From Chitinophaga sp. Cy-1792 (lineage in GTDB: Bacteria; Bacteroidota; Bacteroidia; Chitinophagales; Chitinophagaceae): 64,000 nucleotides of DNA. This document shows, in pieces, positions 42,571 through 51,367 of the stretch (positions are counted from its first letter, which is position 1; each line of letters opens with the position of its first letter). The notes beneath the pieces are model-generated. The model saw only the letters and a list, made by a program, of their open reading frames with translations, did not search any database and was not told where the DNA came from. Location: NCBI RefSeq assembly GCF_011752935.1, contig NZ_VWWO01000003.1, positions 682,001 through 746,000 of the forward strand, read 5' to 3'. Position numbers and translations under genes: made by a program.

Positions 42571-43719
42571 TTATTTCCGCAACAGAATACGGAAGGTAGT
42601 TCCCTTATTTACTTCTGAATTTTTTACTGTCAGGCGGCCTTTGTGATAGTCTTCAATAATACGCTTGGCCAGTGAAAGTCCAAGCCCCCAGCCTCTTTTG
42701 CGGGTACTGAAACCTGGTTTGAATATTTTATCGAGATTACTTTTCGGAATTCCCTTGCCGGTATCTGCAACATCAATGGTGATATAGGTTGCATAATTTT
42801 CTATTGAGATATCTATTTTTCCTTTCCCTTCCATGGCGTCCAGCGCGTTTTTCAGCAGATTCTCGATTACCCAGTCGAACAGTGGGGGAGAGATCATGGC
42901 GGGCAATTCCTGTTCTTTATGATGTACGGATATCTGTACACGTTGCGGGGCACGTCTGCGGATATACGCAGCCATATTCTGGATTTGCAGGATAAGATCT
43001 TTTTCTTCCAGACTAGGGACACTGCCTATTTTAGAAAAACGGTCGGTGATGAGCTTGAGGCGGTCCAGGTCTTTACTGAGTTCATTTACAAAAGGTGCAT
43101 TGGCTTCGTTATCGCGCAGGATTTCCAGCCAGGCTTCTATGGACGACAACGGCGTGCCCAGCTGATGGGCAGTTTCCTTGGCAAGGCCCACCCATACCAG
43201 GTTTTGTGTGGCCCTGTTGGTGCTGGACAGTGCAAATAAAACAGCGCCAATAAATAAGGCGACCACCAATAACTGTATGTAAGGATAATATTTTACCTGT
43301 TTCAGAATAACAGAATCGCCGTAATAGATATAGTTATAGGTTTTCTCCTGGGCATTTACTTCCATGATAAACGGTGGATGCTGTTTGCCAAAAGTCAGCA
43401 GCTGTTCGTGGAGATAAGTTGGGTTCTGGGCAATTTTAGATGTATCTATATTTCGGCTGTCAATGATATTGCCCGCGGCATCTGTCTGGATAAGCGGGAT
43501 GGTGGTGTTGGTGGTAACAATTTCCGTGGCCAGGTTAATATTGGCATCCGGGCTGGCTTTCAACAGCTCCCGGTATGCTTCTACCCAGGTAGCTACTTTT
43601 TTTCTTTCTTCATCCTGGATTTTGGACGACAGGTTACTCACAAACCATATGGTAGCAACGATAATTGCTACTGCTACGGTGACCAGCACAAACTTCCAGC
43701 CTAAAAACTGTTTAAACAT
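42571..43719 (-). CDS. Membrane sensor histidine kinase
   Basis: 382 residues. First helix about 10-28, a periplasmic domain (about 32-145, no recognised family), second helix about 147-165, then a dimerisation domain with the phosphoacceptor histidine H185 in LAKETAHQLGTPLSSI and the ATPase boxes ENLLKNALDAM (N), ADTGKGIPKS (G1) and GWGLGLSLAKRI (G2). No response regulator gene is adjacent, so it is an orphan. The signal is unknown. Its stop lies close to the tRNA-Leu promoter on the same strand. Confidence 0.92.
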   Translation of the reverse strand: MFKQFLGWKFVLVTVAVAIIVATIWFVSNLSSKIQDEERKKVATWVEAYRELLKASPDANINLATEIVTTNTTIPLIQTDAAGNIIDSRNIDTSKIAQNPTYLHEQLLTFGKQHPPFIMEVNAQEKTYNYIYYGDSVILKQVKYYPYIQLLVVALFIGAVLFALSSTNRATQNLVWVGLAKETAHQLGTPLSSIEAWLEILRDNEANAPFVNELSKDLDRLKLITDRFSKIGSVPSLEEKDLILQIQNMAAYIRRRAPQRVQISVHHKEQELPAMISPPLFDWVIENLLKNALDAMEGKGKIDISIENYATYITIDVADTGKGIPKSNLDKIFKPGFSTRKRGWGLGLSLAKRIIEDYHKGRLTVKNSEVNKGTTFRILLRK

Positions 43720-43837
43720 ACTCCTAATTTAAGGCATATTCCGCATCAGCGATTCCACAAATGGTTGCAAATATTAAAATTGATTGTTGCATATTTGCAT
43801 CGCTTAAAATATTATTCACGCATAAACGTAATAACAG

Positions 43838-44860
43838 TTGCCCGTATTGCCATCAGTAGCCGTTGTAATTCTAAATTGGAACGGTAAGTCTTTCCTGGAG
43901 CAGTTTTTACCATCAGTTTGCCAGTCTACCTACAGTAATTTGCAGCTGATCATTGCGGACAATGCGTCTACGGACGACAGTGTTGCGTTTGTGGAGCAGC
44001 ATTATCCGCAGATACGGATTATCCGAAACCCTGGCAACGATGGGTTTGCCGGCGGTTATAACGAGGCTTTACAGCATGTGGAAGCGGATATTTATGTTTT
44101 GCTGAACCAGGACGTAGAAGTGGAGCCAGGTTGGATAGAACCGGTGGTGGCCCTAATGCAGACCAGCGATCAGATCGCTGCCTGTCAGCCTAAGATGCGT
44201 TCCTGGCACCATAAAGATGAGTTTGAATATGCCGGTGCTGCCGGCGGCTGGATGGATATCCTGGGATATACCTTCTGCCGTGGCAGGATATTATATACTA
44301 CAGAGAAGGACCTGGGCCAGTACGACGATGCACAGGATATTTTCTGGGCAACCGGAGCGGCGCTGTTTATCCGCGCTAAGTGTTTTCATGAGGTAGGCGG
44401 CTTCGATGCCGACTTTTTCGCGCATATGGAAGAGGTAGACCTCTGCTGGCGCCTGCAACGTGCCGGTTACAGGATATGCTACTGCCCGGATTCAAAAGTT
44501 TACCATGTGGGCGGCGGCAGCCTGCCACAGGGAAATCCCCGTAAACTATACCTGAATTTCAGGAATAACCTGATGATGCTCTGGAAAAACCTTCATACCG
44601 AAGATCGCTGGATTGTATTGTCGCAGCGCTTTTTCCTGGACATCCTGGCGGCGATGAAAAGCCTGGCCGCAGGTAAGCCTAAGGACATGAAAGCTATCTG
44701 GCGGGCGTATCTCGACTACCGCAAGTGGCGCAAAAACTATGTAAAAAAGGACGATTTGCCGGATGTAAAGCTGATGACGCTGAAAGGGGTTTTCCACGGT
44801 ATTATGATCTGGAGGTACTACTTCCTGCAACATAAGAAGTTTTCAGAGCTGAAACATTAG
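43838..44860 (+). CDS. Family 2 glycosyltransferase
   Basis: 340 residues of a GT-A fold related to rhamnosyltransferases: VAVVILNWNGKSFLEQFLPS at the N-terminus, LIIADNASTDDSVAFV, the DxD-like VLLNQDVEVEPGW (about 89-101), ATGAALFIRAKCFHEVGGFD and EEVDLCWRLQRAGY (the ED catalytic region). It transfers a sugar from a nucleotide donor, probably for envelope polysaccharide or lipopolysaccharide. The start is TTG at 43838 (another TTG at 43847); no in-frame ATG is nearby. No other glycan genes surround it. Confidence 0.88.
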   Translation: MPVLPSVAVVILNWNGKSFLEQFLPSVCQSTYSNLQLIIADNASTDDSVAFVEQHYPQIRIIRNPGNDGFAGGYNEALQHVEADIYVLLNQDVEVEPGWIEPVVALMQTSDQIAACQPKMRSWHHKDEFEYAGAAGGWMDILGYTFCRGRILYTTEKDLGQYDDAQDIFWATGAALFIRAKCFHEVGGFDADFFAHMEEVDLCWRLQRAGYRICYCPDSKVYHVGGGSLPQGNPRKLYLNFRNNLMMLWKNLHTEDRWIVLSQRFFLDILAAMKSLAAGKPKDMKAIWRAYLDYRKWRKNYVKKDDLPDVKLMTLKGVFHGIMIWRYYFLQHKKFSELKH

Positions 44861-44916
44861 GAGCGTTTTCCGGACGATTTTTTAAATATTTACTTTGATT
44901 ATTATCTTACTTGATG

Positions 44917-44924
44917 TAAGTTTG
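44917..44924 (+). promoter_or_regulatory. Promoter -7 element of the small membrane protein gene
   Basis: TAAGTTTG, an exact TAnnTTTG match, 19 bases before the ATG at 44944. Confidence 0.6.
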
Positions 44925-44943
44925 CAACGGAAATAAACTGAAC

Positions 44944-45156
44944 ATGGAACACAATACAGTAGAAAACACCGTAGAGAATACGAATGACGTAACCCTGGAC
45001 AGGGTATCAACTTCCCGCTTCATATTTTATGTACAACTGTTTTGCATGGTGGCTTTTATGCTGGGCGGTTGCTATCAGCTCTACAAGCACCATTATCCAG
45101 GTAAGCCAGATGTAGTTGTTCCTGAGAACACACTCTACAATCCAAAATATAAATAA
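44944..45156 (+). CDS. Small single-span membrane protein, unknown function
   Basis: 70 residues that I do not recognise. A polar N-terminus with an HNTVENTVENTNDV repeat is followed by one hydrophobic helix (about 25-45, FIFYVQLFCMVAFMLGGCYQ) and a short tail ending in NPKYK. A consensus -7 element upstream and an intrinsic terminator downstream frame it as an independent transcript, which supports it as a real gene. Confidence 0.65.
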   Translation: MEHNTVENTVENTNDVTLDRVSTSRFIFYVQLFCMVAFMLGGCYQLYKHHYPGKPDVVVPENTLYNPKYK

Positions 45157-45185
45157 GCGAATCGCTTCAACATAATTATCGCCTT

Positions 45186-45215
45186 AGCCTTCCGGAGTTC
45201 CGGGAGGCTTTTTTT
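45186..45215 (+). terminator. Terminator of the small membrane protein gene
   Basis: AGCCTTCCGG pairs with CCGGGAGGCT (one G.U) around loop AGTT, followed by seven T. Confidence 0.88.
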
Positions 45216-45320
45216 ATTTTCCCGATATAGGAAATCTATTTCCCGATGTGATTAATGATTGTCTGCGATTAGCGTGATTTTTATACGGATTTTCAAATCA
45301 GCTGATTTTCGGAAAAGTAT

Positions 45321-46550
45321 ATGTTCAGAAGAAAGGGTAAAAAAGATACTAAACGGGGCAAATCGCCTGTCCGCAAAGTAATAGACTGGCTTCACCTCTG
45401 GCTGGGGCTTGCATCAGGTATTATTGTGCTGATAATAGCTGTTACAGGCTGTTTGTATGTATTTCAGAAAGAGATCAACGAGTGGTATTATAAGGATACC
45501 ATGTTTGTGCAGCCTGCGGCAACCCCTGTTTTACCGCTTACCACCCTCACCTCCAGGGCACAGGAAGCATTGGGTCCGGATATGCCTATTTCAGGAACTA
45601 CTGCCTTTACCGACCCGGACAGAGCCTGGGAGTTTTATACCTACAAAGGAAATGACACCGCTATCACTTATTTCGGCGCAATAGAATACTACAAAATGGT
45701 GTATGTAAATCCTTATACAGGAGTGGTTACCGGTGTAATTGATTTTAAGCACAATTTCTTTGCGATCGTAAAATATATCCATTGGAGTTTATTGCTGAAT
45801 ACGCCTTATGGCCAGCCGATTGTGGGCTGGAGTACCTTTATTTTCGTGATATTGCTGATCACCGGCCTGGTATTGTGGTGGCCGAAAAAATGGAGCAAAG
45901 CTACGCGGGACCAGAGTTTTAAGGTAAAGTGGAAAGCTGGTTTCAAGCGGCTCAATTACGACCTTCATAATGTACTCGGATTTTATGCCCTGGCTATTGC
46001 GTTGGTGCTGGCATTAACCGGTATGGTATGGGCTTTCAGCTGGTTTGAGGCGACCGTATATGTGGTGGCATCCCGTTCGGTAACACCACCGGCAGCATCT
46101 GCAGCCGTTTCTGATACGACGCTGAAAAGCAGTGCAGTACCGAAGGCGCTGGATATTTCCTTTGCTGCGGCCAGGAAGCTATTACCTGGCGCCAGGCGTT
46201 TTTATGTTTATGGCGGTGGCGGCGGTACGGCACCCAATACTATAGGCGCGTACTACGGCAAAGAAGTATATTACGGCAATGATGAGCTGAAGTTTGATCA
46301 GTATTCAGGTAAGTTACTGGAGCGAAATAATTTTAAAAATAAGAATGCCGGGGAAAAACTGATCCGGATGAATTACGATATTCATGTGGGAGCGATAGGA
46401 GGTATCCCTGGAAAAATTATTGCGTTTATTGTGAGTCTGATCTGTGCATCGTTGCCGGTAACGGGCTTCTATGTGTGGTGGAATAAGAAGAAGAAAACGA
46501 AGAAAAAGATCGTTTTGACGAATCATTCCAAGCCAATTACATCTTTGTGA
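45321..46550 (+). CDS. PepSY-associated membrane protein
   Basis: 409 residues. A basic N-terminus (about 1-20) is followed by WLHLWLGLASGIIVLIIAVTG (first helix, about 24-45), a periplasmic PepSY region, a second helix near 172-190 (WSTFIFVILLITGLVLWWP), a third near 212-234 (LHNVLGFYALAIALVLALTGMVWAF in pieces), a second PepSY-like region (YYGKEVYYGNDELKFDQYSG) and a last helix (about 370-393). Family members sit in siderophore-uptake loci and some act as ferric-siderophore reductases; here no receptor gene is adjacent, so the substrate is open. The C-terminus is lysine-rich. Confidence 0.87.
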   Translation: MFRRKGKKDTKRGKSPVRKVIDWLHLWLGLASGIIVLIIAVTGCLYVFQKEINEWYYKDTMFVQPAATPVLPLTTLTSRAQEALGPDMPISGTTAFTDPDRAWEFYTYKGNDTAITYFGAIEYYKMVYVNPYTGVVTGVIDFKHNFFAIVKYIHWSLLLNTPYGQPIVGWSTFIFVILLITGLVLWWPKKWSKATRDQSFKVKWKAGFKRLNYDLHNVLGFYALAIALVLALTGMVWAFSWFEATVYVVASRSVTPPAASAAVSDTTLKSSAVPKALDISFAAARKLLPGARRFYVYGGGGGTAPNTIGAYYGKEVYYGNDELKFDQYSGKLLERNNFKNKNAGEKLIRMNYDIHVGAIGGIPGKIIAFIVSLICASLPVTGFYVWWNKKKKTKKKIVLTNHSKPITSL

Positions 46551-46573
46551 AGATAAATCAATAATTTTTTTTA

Positions 46574-46610
46574 CAAGCTCAAACACTGTACTGTGGAGTG
46601 TTTGAGCTTG
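46574..46610 (+). terminator. Terminator after the PepSY gene
   Basis: CAAGCTCAAACACT (46574-46587) pairs perfectly with AGTGTTTGAGCTTG (46597-46610) around a nine-base loop. T-rich sequence follows. Confidence 0.75.
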
Positions 46611-46659
46611 CTTGTTTAAATGGGTGTGAGAAATTTTTTCAAAAAAGATGAAAAAAAAA

Positions 46660-46689
46660 TTTGTGAATTGATCTCGTTTCCTATCTTTG
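46660..46689 (+). promoter_or_regulatory. Promoter of the tRNA-Gly array
   Basis: TTTG (46660-46663), 18 bases, TATCTTTG (46682-46689): a full consensus match. The first tRNA begins 75 bases downstream. Confidence 0.75.
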
Positions 46690-46764
46690 CAATCCCAACG
46701 AAAAAAGGGAATACCTGAAACAGTAACAATCAGTTACAATTGTTGGAAAGATCTTAACAGATAT

Positions 46765-46840
<76 letters not shown>

Positions 46841-46893
46841 GTTTAGATATTGATCGTAAAAGATCGTTATCGCTTGAATGTTCTTTTTTTTCT

Positions 46894-46969
<76 letters not shown>

Positions 46970-47023
46970 GTTTGATATTGATCTGTAAATGAGATCGATA
47001 TATATTAAAGTTCTTATTTTCCT

Positions 47024-47096
<73 letters not shown>

Positions 47097-47097
47097 C

Positions 47098-47131
47098 AAA
47101 GCCTGATCAGAATACTGGTCAGGCTTTTTTT
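47098..47131 (+). terminator. Terminator of the tRNA-Gly array
   Basis: AAAGCCTGATCAG pairs with CTGGTCAGGCTTT (one G.U) around loop AATA, ending in a T-run. Confidence 0.88.
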
Positions 47132-47157
47132 ATGCCTTTTATTTTCTTTTAGATAGC

Positions 47158-47200
47158 AAAAAGGGTCCCGGGTGTATATCCCGGGACCCTTTTGTTTTTT
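47158..47200 (-). terminator. Terminator between tRNA array and DUF2157-like operon
   Basis: A perfect 14-bp stem (47159-47172 with 47180-47193), loop TGTATAT, T-runs on both strands. It sits 21 bases downstream of the stop of the minus-strand gene at 47221. Confidence 0.85.
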
Positions 47201-47220
47201 ATGGTACTGAAAATCAAATC

Positions 47221-48393
47221 TTAATAAGTGCCGCTCGCACCACCGCCACCGCCGGTGCCACCACCAAAATCCATATTGTTACTTTGGGTGCCTGGCCCGG
47301 GGGCATGCATGCCACCCACTACCAACGATTCCACTTTCAATTTGTCAAACATGGAAGGATCTGTAGGCAACGCATCAGTGAAGCCTTCACGAGGTGTGCG
47401 GAAATAGCGTAATAAGCCCCATGCGGCGGCTATCAGTATAATACCCAGTATAACACTCCACCAGGGGCCCGGAAGGAAATTCGTATAGGCGTAAATGCTG
47501 AATATACTTGCTGCAGTAACGACCATGCCTAAACGTATCAGCAACGAATCTTTCTTTCTGATGCCAATGGCAATAATTGCTACATTAATGATGATACAGG
47601 CGCATAGCAGACTCCAGAATTGCGTATGGCTTATCATGCCCGCCAAACCGCTGTCAGAAACGGATATATCGTTTTGTGCAACAAACAGCATTACTGGTAC
47701 AAAAGGGTTTAAGATGGCATAGCTACAGATAAGTGCAACAAACTCCATCGTCAGTAGTACGTCTTTGTAATACCTTAACTCCTCTTTCTTTGCCAGGTTT
47801 CTGAATAATCTGAATAACAGGAAGGAAATAACCGCCATCAATATCAGCGGGAGAAACGGCACATGTATGTTTTCAAAAATGCCCATCAGCATACTTTCGA
47901 AAGAAAGAAATGCGGCGGCTGCCGTTATCGTATAGCCGTAACGGAGAGTCAGGAAAAGGAATCCCAGCCCTATTACGGCGCTTTTTCCTACCCAGCCAAG
48001 AGTGTGGACCTTCAGGAAAATGCCTGCAATGGCAAATGCCAGAATAGCGGAAAAACACAAGGCACCGTCAACGCCTGTACGATAAAATTTTCGCTGTTGA
48101 ATCACTATTTCCAGCGCTCCTATCAGCAGCAAGCCGTAAAAAGCGGCAGGGCCGGAGATTGAATCTATGTGGTCTGAAAGTCCGGCGATAACGCCCGCTC
48201 CCATAAAAACGGGAATCAGCGTAATGAGGAACAGACCAATATATTCCAGCCATCCGGAAGACTGCAACTTGACAGGGTATTTTTCTTTTATAGCTTTTGC
48301 TTCTTCGGGAGTGATGAGGCCGGCTTTAGCCATAGATCGGGCCGACGTTGCAATAGCTTTATTGTCCAGGTCTGATTTACTATACGCCAGCAT
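47221..48393 (-). CDS. Polytopic membrane protein, DUF2157-related, glycine-rich tail
   Basis: 390 residues with about ten hydrophobic helices between residues 48 and 335, preceded by a short soluble segment (SMAKAGLITPEEAKAIKEKYP) like that of DUF2157 proteins. After the last helix there is a soluble tail with MHAPGPGTQSNN and a run of glycines ending GASGTY. The start overlaps the upstream DUF2157 gene by 14 bases, so the two are translationally coupled and likely form one membrane complex. Function unknown. Confidence 0.75.
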   Translation of the reverse strand: MLAYSKSDLDNKAIATSARSMAKAGLITPEEAKAIKEKYPVKLQSSGWLEYIGLFLITLIPVFMGAGVIAGLSDHIDSISGPAAFYGLLLIGALEIVIQQRKFYRTGVDGALCFSAILAFAIAGIFLKVHTLGWVGKSAVIGLGFLFLTLRYGYTITAAAAFLSFESMLMGIFENIHVPFLPLILMAVISFLLFRLFRNLAKKEELRYYKDVLLTMEFVALICSYAILNPFVPVMLFVAQNDISVSDSGLAGMISHTQFWSLLCACIIINVAIIAIGIRKKDSLLIRLGMVVTAASIFSIYAYTNFLPGPWWSVILGIILIAAAWGLLRYFRTPREGFTDALPTDPSMFDKLKVESLVVGGMHAPGPGTQSNNMDFGGGTGGGGGASGTY

Positions 48394-49366
48394 TTTTAAA
48401 TTTTTTGTTTTGATTAATTACAAAGGCGATAAGTCCCGCACCCACCAGTACATATAACATCAAAAAGCCTACGAAATCATTGGAGACCTTTTCAAACAGG
48501 TAGGTGGTAGTAGTACAAAAGCCGATATAAAAATACAGTATGGTGATCGCAAGGAGATAGCCGGAACGGAGTCTGGACGTGAGTTTATACAGTACAACAC
48601 TACCGGCAGTCAATATTAAAAACCACAGTAGCATATAGTCGTTCAGTGAAAACATACCCGCGATACAACCTATTCCAAACAGGTGAATGCCAAAGTGGTA
48701 GTAGGTGAATGCAAAATGAGGTTTGATATTTTTCCATTTGGAGACGAAGCCCAGCAATAGCATGGATACGCCCAGTATGGTAGTGAGGAAAACGTGATCG
48801 TACATGCTTTTCATACCTGTCTCAAAGCCCCTGGCAGAGGGGGCTCCCAGCCATCCTACGGATATGTTCAGCCAGGCGGCCAGTGTGATAATGGCCATGG
48901 ATAATACACCGATATGATCAAAACGGTAAGCGCTAAAAACCAGTACCAGTAAGGGTATGAAGGTAGCCAGTCCAAGCCGGTTGCCGAAAGTATTATACTG
49001 ATATTGCAGGTAGCCAATGAAGGTACTGAAGAGAATACAGCCTAACAGCAACGTATAATCGTAGAATATACCCGGGCTCTCTGTTTTCTGCCAGCTGAAG
49101 CGGGGAGCATATCTGAAACAATAGCCAAAGCAAACGGCAGTGATAATGGCTAAAATTATCAGGATGCTCTGGTGGCCGATGGTATTGATGTTATCGTACA
49201 CCAATACGCCTAGTCCGGTGCTTAATAGCAATACGCCGAGGTATAAAAATGTCCTGATTTCCCAATGGACGGAAACCGGCGCCTGGTCTGCGGTTTTGAC
49301 CTTTTCGAAGGATGTGTCTGATATGAGTCCTTCCTGGTGTAACCGCTCAAATAATTTTATATTCAT
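48380..49366 (-). CDS. DUF2157 membrane protein
   Basis: 328 residues. The cytoplasmic N-terminus (LFERLHQEGLISDTSFEKVK, about 5-24) fits the DUF2157 pattern of a helix pair preceding the membrane part; about nine helices follow (about 37-315). The C-terminus is basic. Members of this family occur in many bacteria without a known activity. Its end overlaps the start of the next membrane protein gene. Confidence 0.78.
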   Translation of the reverse strand: MNIKLFERLHQEGLISDTSFEKVKTADQAPVSVHWEIRTFLYLGVLLLSTGLGVLVYDNINTIGHQSILIILAIITAVCFGYCFRYAPRFSWQKTESPGIFYDYTLLLGCILFSTFIGYLQYQYNTFGNRLGLATFIPLLVLVFSAYRFDHIGVLSMAIITLAAWLNISVGWLGAPSARGFETGMKSMYDHVFLTTILGVSMLLLGFVSKWKNIKPHFAFTYYHFGIHLFGIGCIAGMFSLNDYMLLWFLILTAGSVVLYKLTSRLRSGYLLAITILYFYIGFCTTTTYLFEKVSNDFVGFLMLYVLVGAGLIAFVINQNKKFKNAGV

Positions 49367-49443
49367 ATGAGGCTGATATAAAGACAGGTTTATAGAAAAT
49401 TAACACCTATATGTGAAGATCGGGTTATTTCCGGTAAAATCCG

Positions 49444-49451
49444 TATCTTTG
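49444..49451 (+). promoter_or_regulatory. Promoter -7 element with a long leader before the GNAT gene
   Basis: TATCTTTG, an exact TAnnTTTG match. The ATG of the next gene is 121 bases away, so the transcript would have a leader of more than 110 bases containing a small GGTAT/ATACC hairpin near 49472-49486. Confidence 0.5.
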
Positions 49452-49572
49452 CAGTTGGAAATTTAGATAAATGGTATTTCTATACCGTATACTCTATCTT
49501 ATTTACTACTTCCCTTTTTATAACACTTCCCATATTCACTAACGAGTAAAAGTGTGATTTAAATATTTTATC

Positions 49573-49866
49573 ATGAAGGATTTTGAGATTATTGACAACA
49601 AAGAGGCCCGCCAGTTCGAAGCACATATCTCCGGACTTACGGCTAAAGTAATTTACGAAAGAAATGGTAGTCGCATCTTTTTAACAGGTGCAGAAGTGCC
49701 TCCTACTTTGGAAAAACAGGGTGTGATGCCTATGTTGCTGGGAAAGGTAATGGAACAGATTCAGGCGCAGAATATCAGAATGGTGCCTTCCAGTAAGAAA
49801 GTAGCAGAATTTGTACGTAGTAATCCTCGTTGGAAAACTTTACTGGCACACGGCTTACATATTTAA
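49573..49866 (+). CDS. Small GNAT-fold N-acetyltransferase (YjdJ-like)
   Basis: 97 residues of the short GNAT group (COG2388). The pattern is complete for the group: RQFEAHISGLTAKVIYERNG, FLTGAEVPPTLEKQGVMPMLLGKVMEQIQAQN (in pieces; the pantetheine-binding QGV-x-M region at about 49-54) and MVPSSKKVAEFVRSNPRW. The human relative acetylates or binds acetyl-CoA; the bacterial substrate is unknown. A hairpin-rich region separates it from the convergent OmpH gene. Confidence 0.85.
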   Translation: MKDFEIIDNKEARQFEAHISGLTAKVIYERNGSRIFLTGAEVPPTLEKQGVMPMLLGKVMEQIQAQNIRMVPSSKKVAEFVRSNPRWKTLLAHGLHI

Positions 49867-49970
49867 ACAGCCAAAGGCTGTCAACTATTAGCGGTTAGAG
49901 AAGATGTTTTGTCTTTAGAATGGCGTAAGGAGAGCAGAACATCATCTCTACCAGCTAAAAGTCAACAGCC
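49867..49970. repeat. Long imperfect inverted repeat with alternative short hairpin
   Basis: Arms of about 40 bases (49876-49915 and 49931-49970) are complementary at roughly four of five positions. The segment GGCTGT (49876-49881) can pair instead with ACAGCC immediately upstream (49867-49872) or with ACAGCC at the far end (49965-49970), so two exclusive folds are possible. It occupies nearly all the space between two convergent genes and has no ORF. Confidence 0.55.
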
Positions 49971-49998
49971 GGCCTGATTATTAGCAGATTAATCCTAT

Positions 49999-50496
49999 TT
50001 ATTTCAATCCCAGCTTAGCTTTCGCTGCCGGCATCAAATCATCTGCATCATTCGCCACAACTACTACATCGCGGGAGTTATCAATCAACAGTGAATATCC
50101 TTTTTCTTTGATCAGTGCTTTTAAAGCTTCTTTAGCCTTGTTTACGATAGGCAGCAATAATTCCTGTTCTCTCGCAGCCAGCTTATCCTCCACTTTATAT
50201 TTGTATTCCTGGATATTAGCCTGCATTTGTTTCAGCTCAGCTACTTTAATTTCCTGCTGATTCTGCGGCAATTTGCTTCCGGTGCTGTCAAAATCCACCA
50301 ATTTCTTAGTGTATTCGGCCACCATTATTTGTCCGTCGTTATTTAACTGATCTGCATATTTCTGCAATGAATCAGCAGCTTTCTTAGACTCTGGCATCAG
50401 ACTCACCAGCTGCTGAAAATTCAGATAAGCAGTTTTCTGGGCGGAGGCCCCTAAACTAAAAAGGCATAACGCCACCAGGCAATAGAGATATCTCAT
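49999..50496 (-). CDS. OmpH/Skp-family periplasmic chaperone
   Basis: 165 residues from the ATG at 50496; an in-frame ATG at 50520 would put eight extra residues before the signal peptide (MRYLYCLVALCLFSLGASAQ). The mature protein starts KTAYLNFQQLVSLMPESKKA, contains a long coiled-coil pair (about 40-130) and ends with KEKGYSLLIDNSRDVVVVAND, the typical Skp/OmpH arrangement. Skp trimers hold unfolded outer-membrane proteins in the periplasm. Not next to bamA/lpxD as in proteobacteria. Confidence 0.87.
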   Translation of the reverse strand: MRYLYCLVALCLFSLGASAQKTAYLNFQQLVSLMPESKKAADSLQKYADQLNNDGQIMVAEYTKKLVDFDSTGSKLPQNQQEIKVAELKQMQANIQEYKYKVEDKLAAREQELLLPIVNKAKEALKALIKEKGYSLLIDNSRDVVVVANDADDLMPAAKAKLGLK

Positions 50497-50727
50497 TTTC
50501 GGTTGAATAATTTCCAGCAAAATAATTTCCCTTTTGCTAAATATTTACTAATACTTATATAATAGAATGTTAAATTGATGAATTCGCCTTATGTTTTGCT
50601 GTTTTTTTAAGTTAATAGATTGATAATCAATATATTTTATCAAGATTAAAAAAAGATTATTCTTTCACGTAGGGGTAAGGAAAAAGAAAGGTGTCGATAG
50701 TAAAAGCATTCAATTGGCAGAAGGAAT

Positions 50728-50735
50728 TATCTTTG
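50728..50735 (+). promoter_or_regulatory. Promoter -7 element of the second ECF sigma operon
   Basis: TATCTTTG, an exact TAnnTTTG match, 23 bases before the ATG at 50759. It lies inside the longer open frame starting at TTG 50714, which favours the ATG start. Confidence 0.6.
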
Positions 50736-50758
50736 ACGTTAGTTATCAAAACCTGCAG

Positions 50759-51340
50759 ATGGAGTTGAACACCGGTAATACAGCTGTACTGGAACAGGAC
50801 GGAACGTGCACCTTTGAACAGATTTTTAAGACCCACTATAAGGGTCTGCATGCCTATGCCTGCACAATTCTGAAAGACGATATAATGGCCGAAGAGATGG
50901 TACAGAATGTATTCTGTAAGCTTTGGGAGAAATCCGGGGATATCCGTATCCGCGAGTCGGTATCCGGATATCTCTACAGAGCGGTATACCATGAAAGCAT
51001 CAATTATTTGCGCCACGAAAAGGTAAAGGCCAATCATGCGGCCTTCACGAAATACCGGATGGCACAGCCGGTTTCAGGAAATCAGACCACCAGCAAGGTG
51101 CATCTCAGCGAATTACAGCAGAAACTGGAAGTAGCATTAGCTAGTCTGCCGGAGAAATGCCGGACCGTATTTCAGATGAGTCGTTTTGAAGAACTGAAAT
51201 ACCAGGAGATCGCAGATAAGCTGGATATCTCCATAAAAACCGTGGAAAATCAGATGGGGAAAGCATTACGTCTGCTTCGTGCTCATCTGGTAGATTATCT
51301 GCCGCTGTTATTGATCATCTTATTAAATCTGCAATCGTAA
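50759..51340 (+). CDS. ECF sigma factor with hydrophobic C-terminal tail
   Basis: 193 residues. Region 2 (about 17-70) shows FEQIFKTHYKGLHAYACTIL and AEEMVQNVFCKLWE, and region 4 (about 120-172) shows LPEKCRTVFQMSRFEELKYQEIADKL (in pieces) and SIKTVENQMGKALRLLR. After region 4 the protein ends in a strongly hydrophobic stretch (DYLPLLLIILLNLQS), unlike the first sigma factor of this window. It is the first gene of a cluster with an anti-sigma gene and two surface-repeat protein genes. Confidence 0.9.
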   Translation: MELNTGNTAVLEQDGTCTFEQIFKTHYKGLHAYACTILKDDIMAEEMVQNVFCKLWEKSGDIRIRESVSGYLYRAVYHESINYLRHEKVKANHAAFTKYRMAQPVSGNQTTSKVHLSELQQKLEVALASLPEKCRTVFQMSRFEELKYQEIADKLDISIKTVENQMGKALRLLRAHLVDYLPLLLIILLNLQS

Positions 51341-51367
51341 CCAGTGAATAACTTTAACACACATATA

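Noticed and set aside
50657..51037. 126-codon minus-strand open frame with a hydrophobic start
   Set aside because: It is the antisense shadow of the ECF sigma gene, whose region 2 and 4 motifs are clear; no independent promoter or motif supports it.
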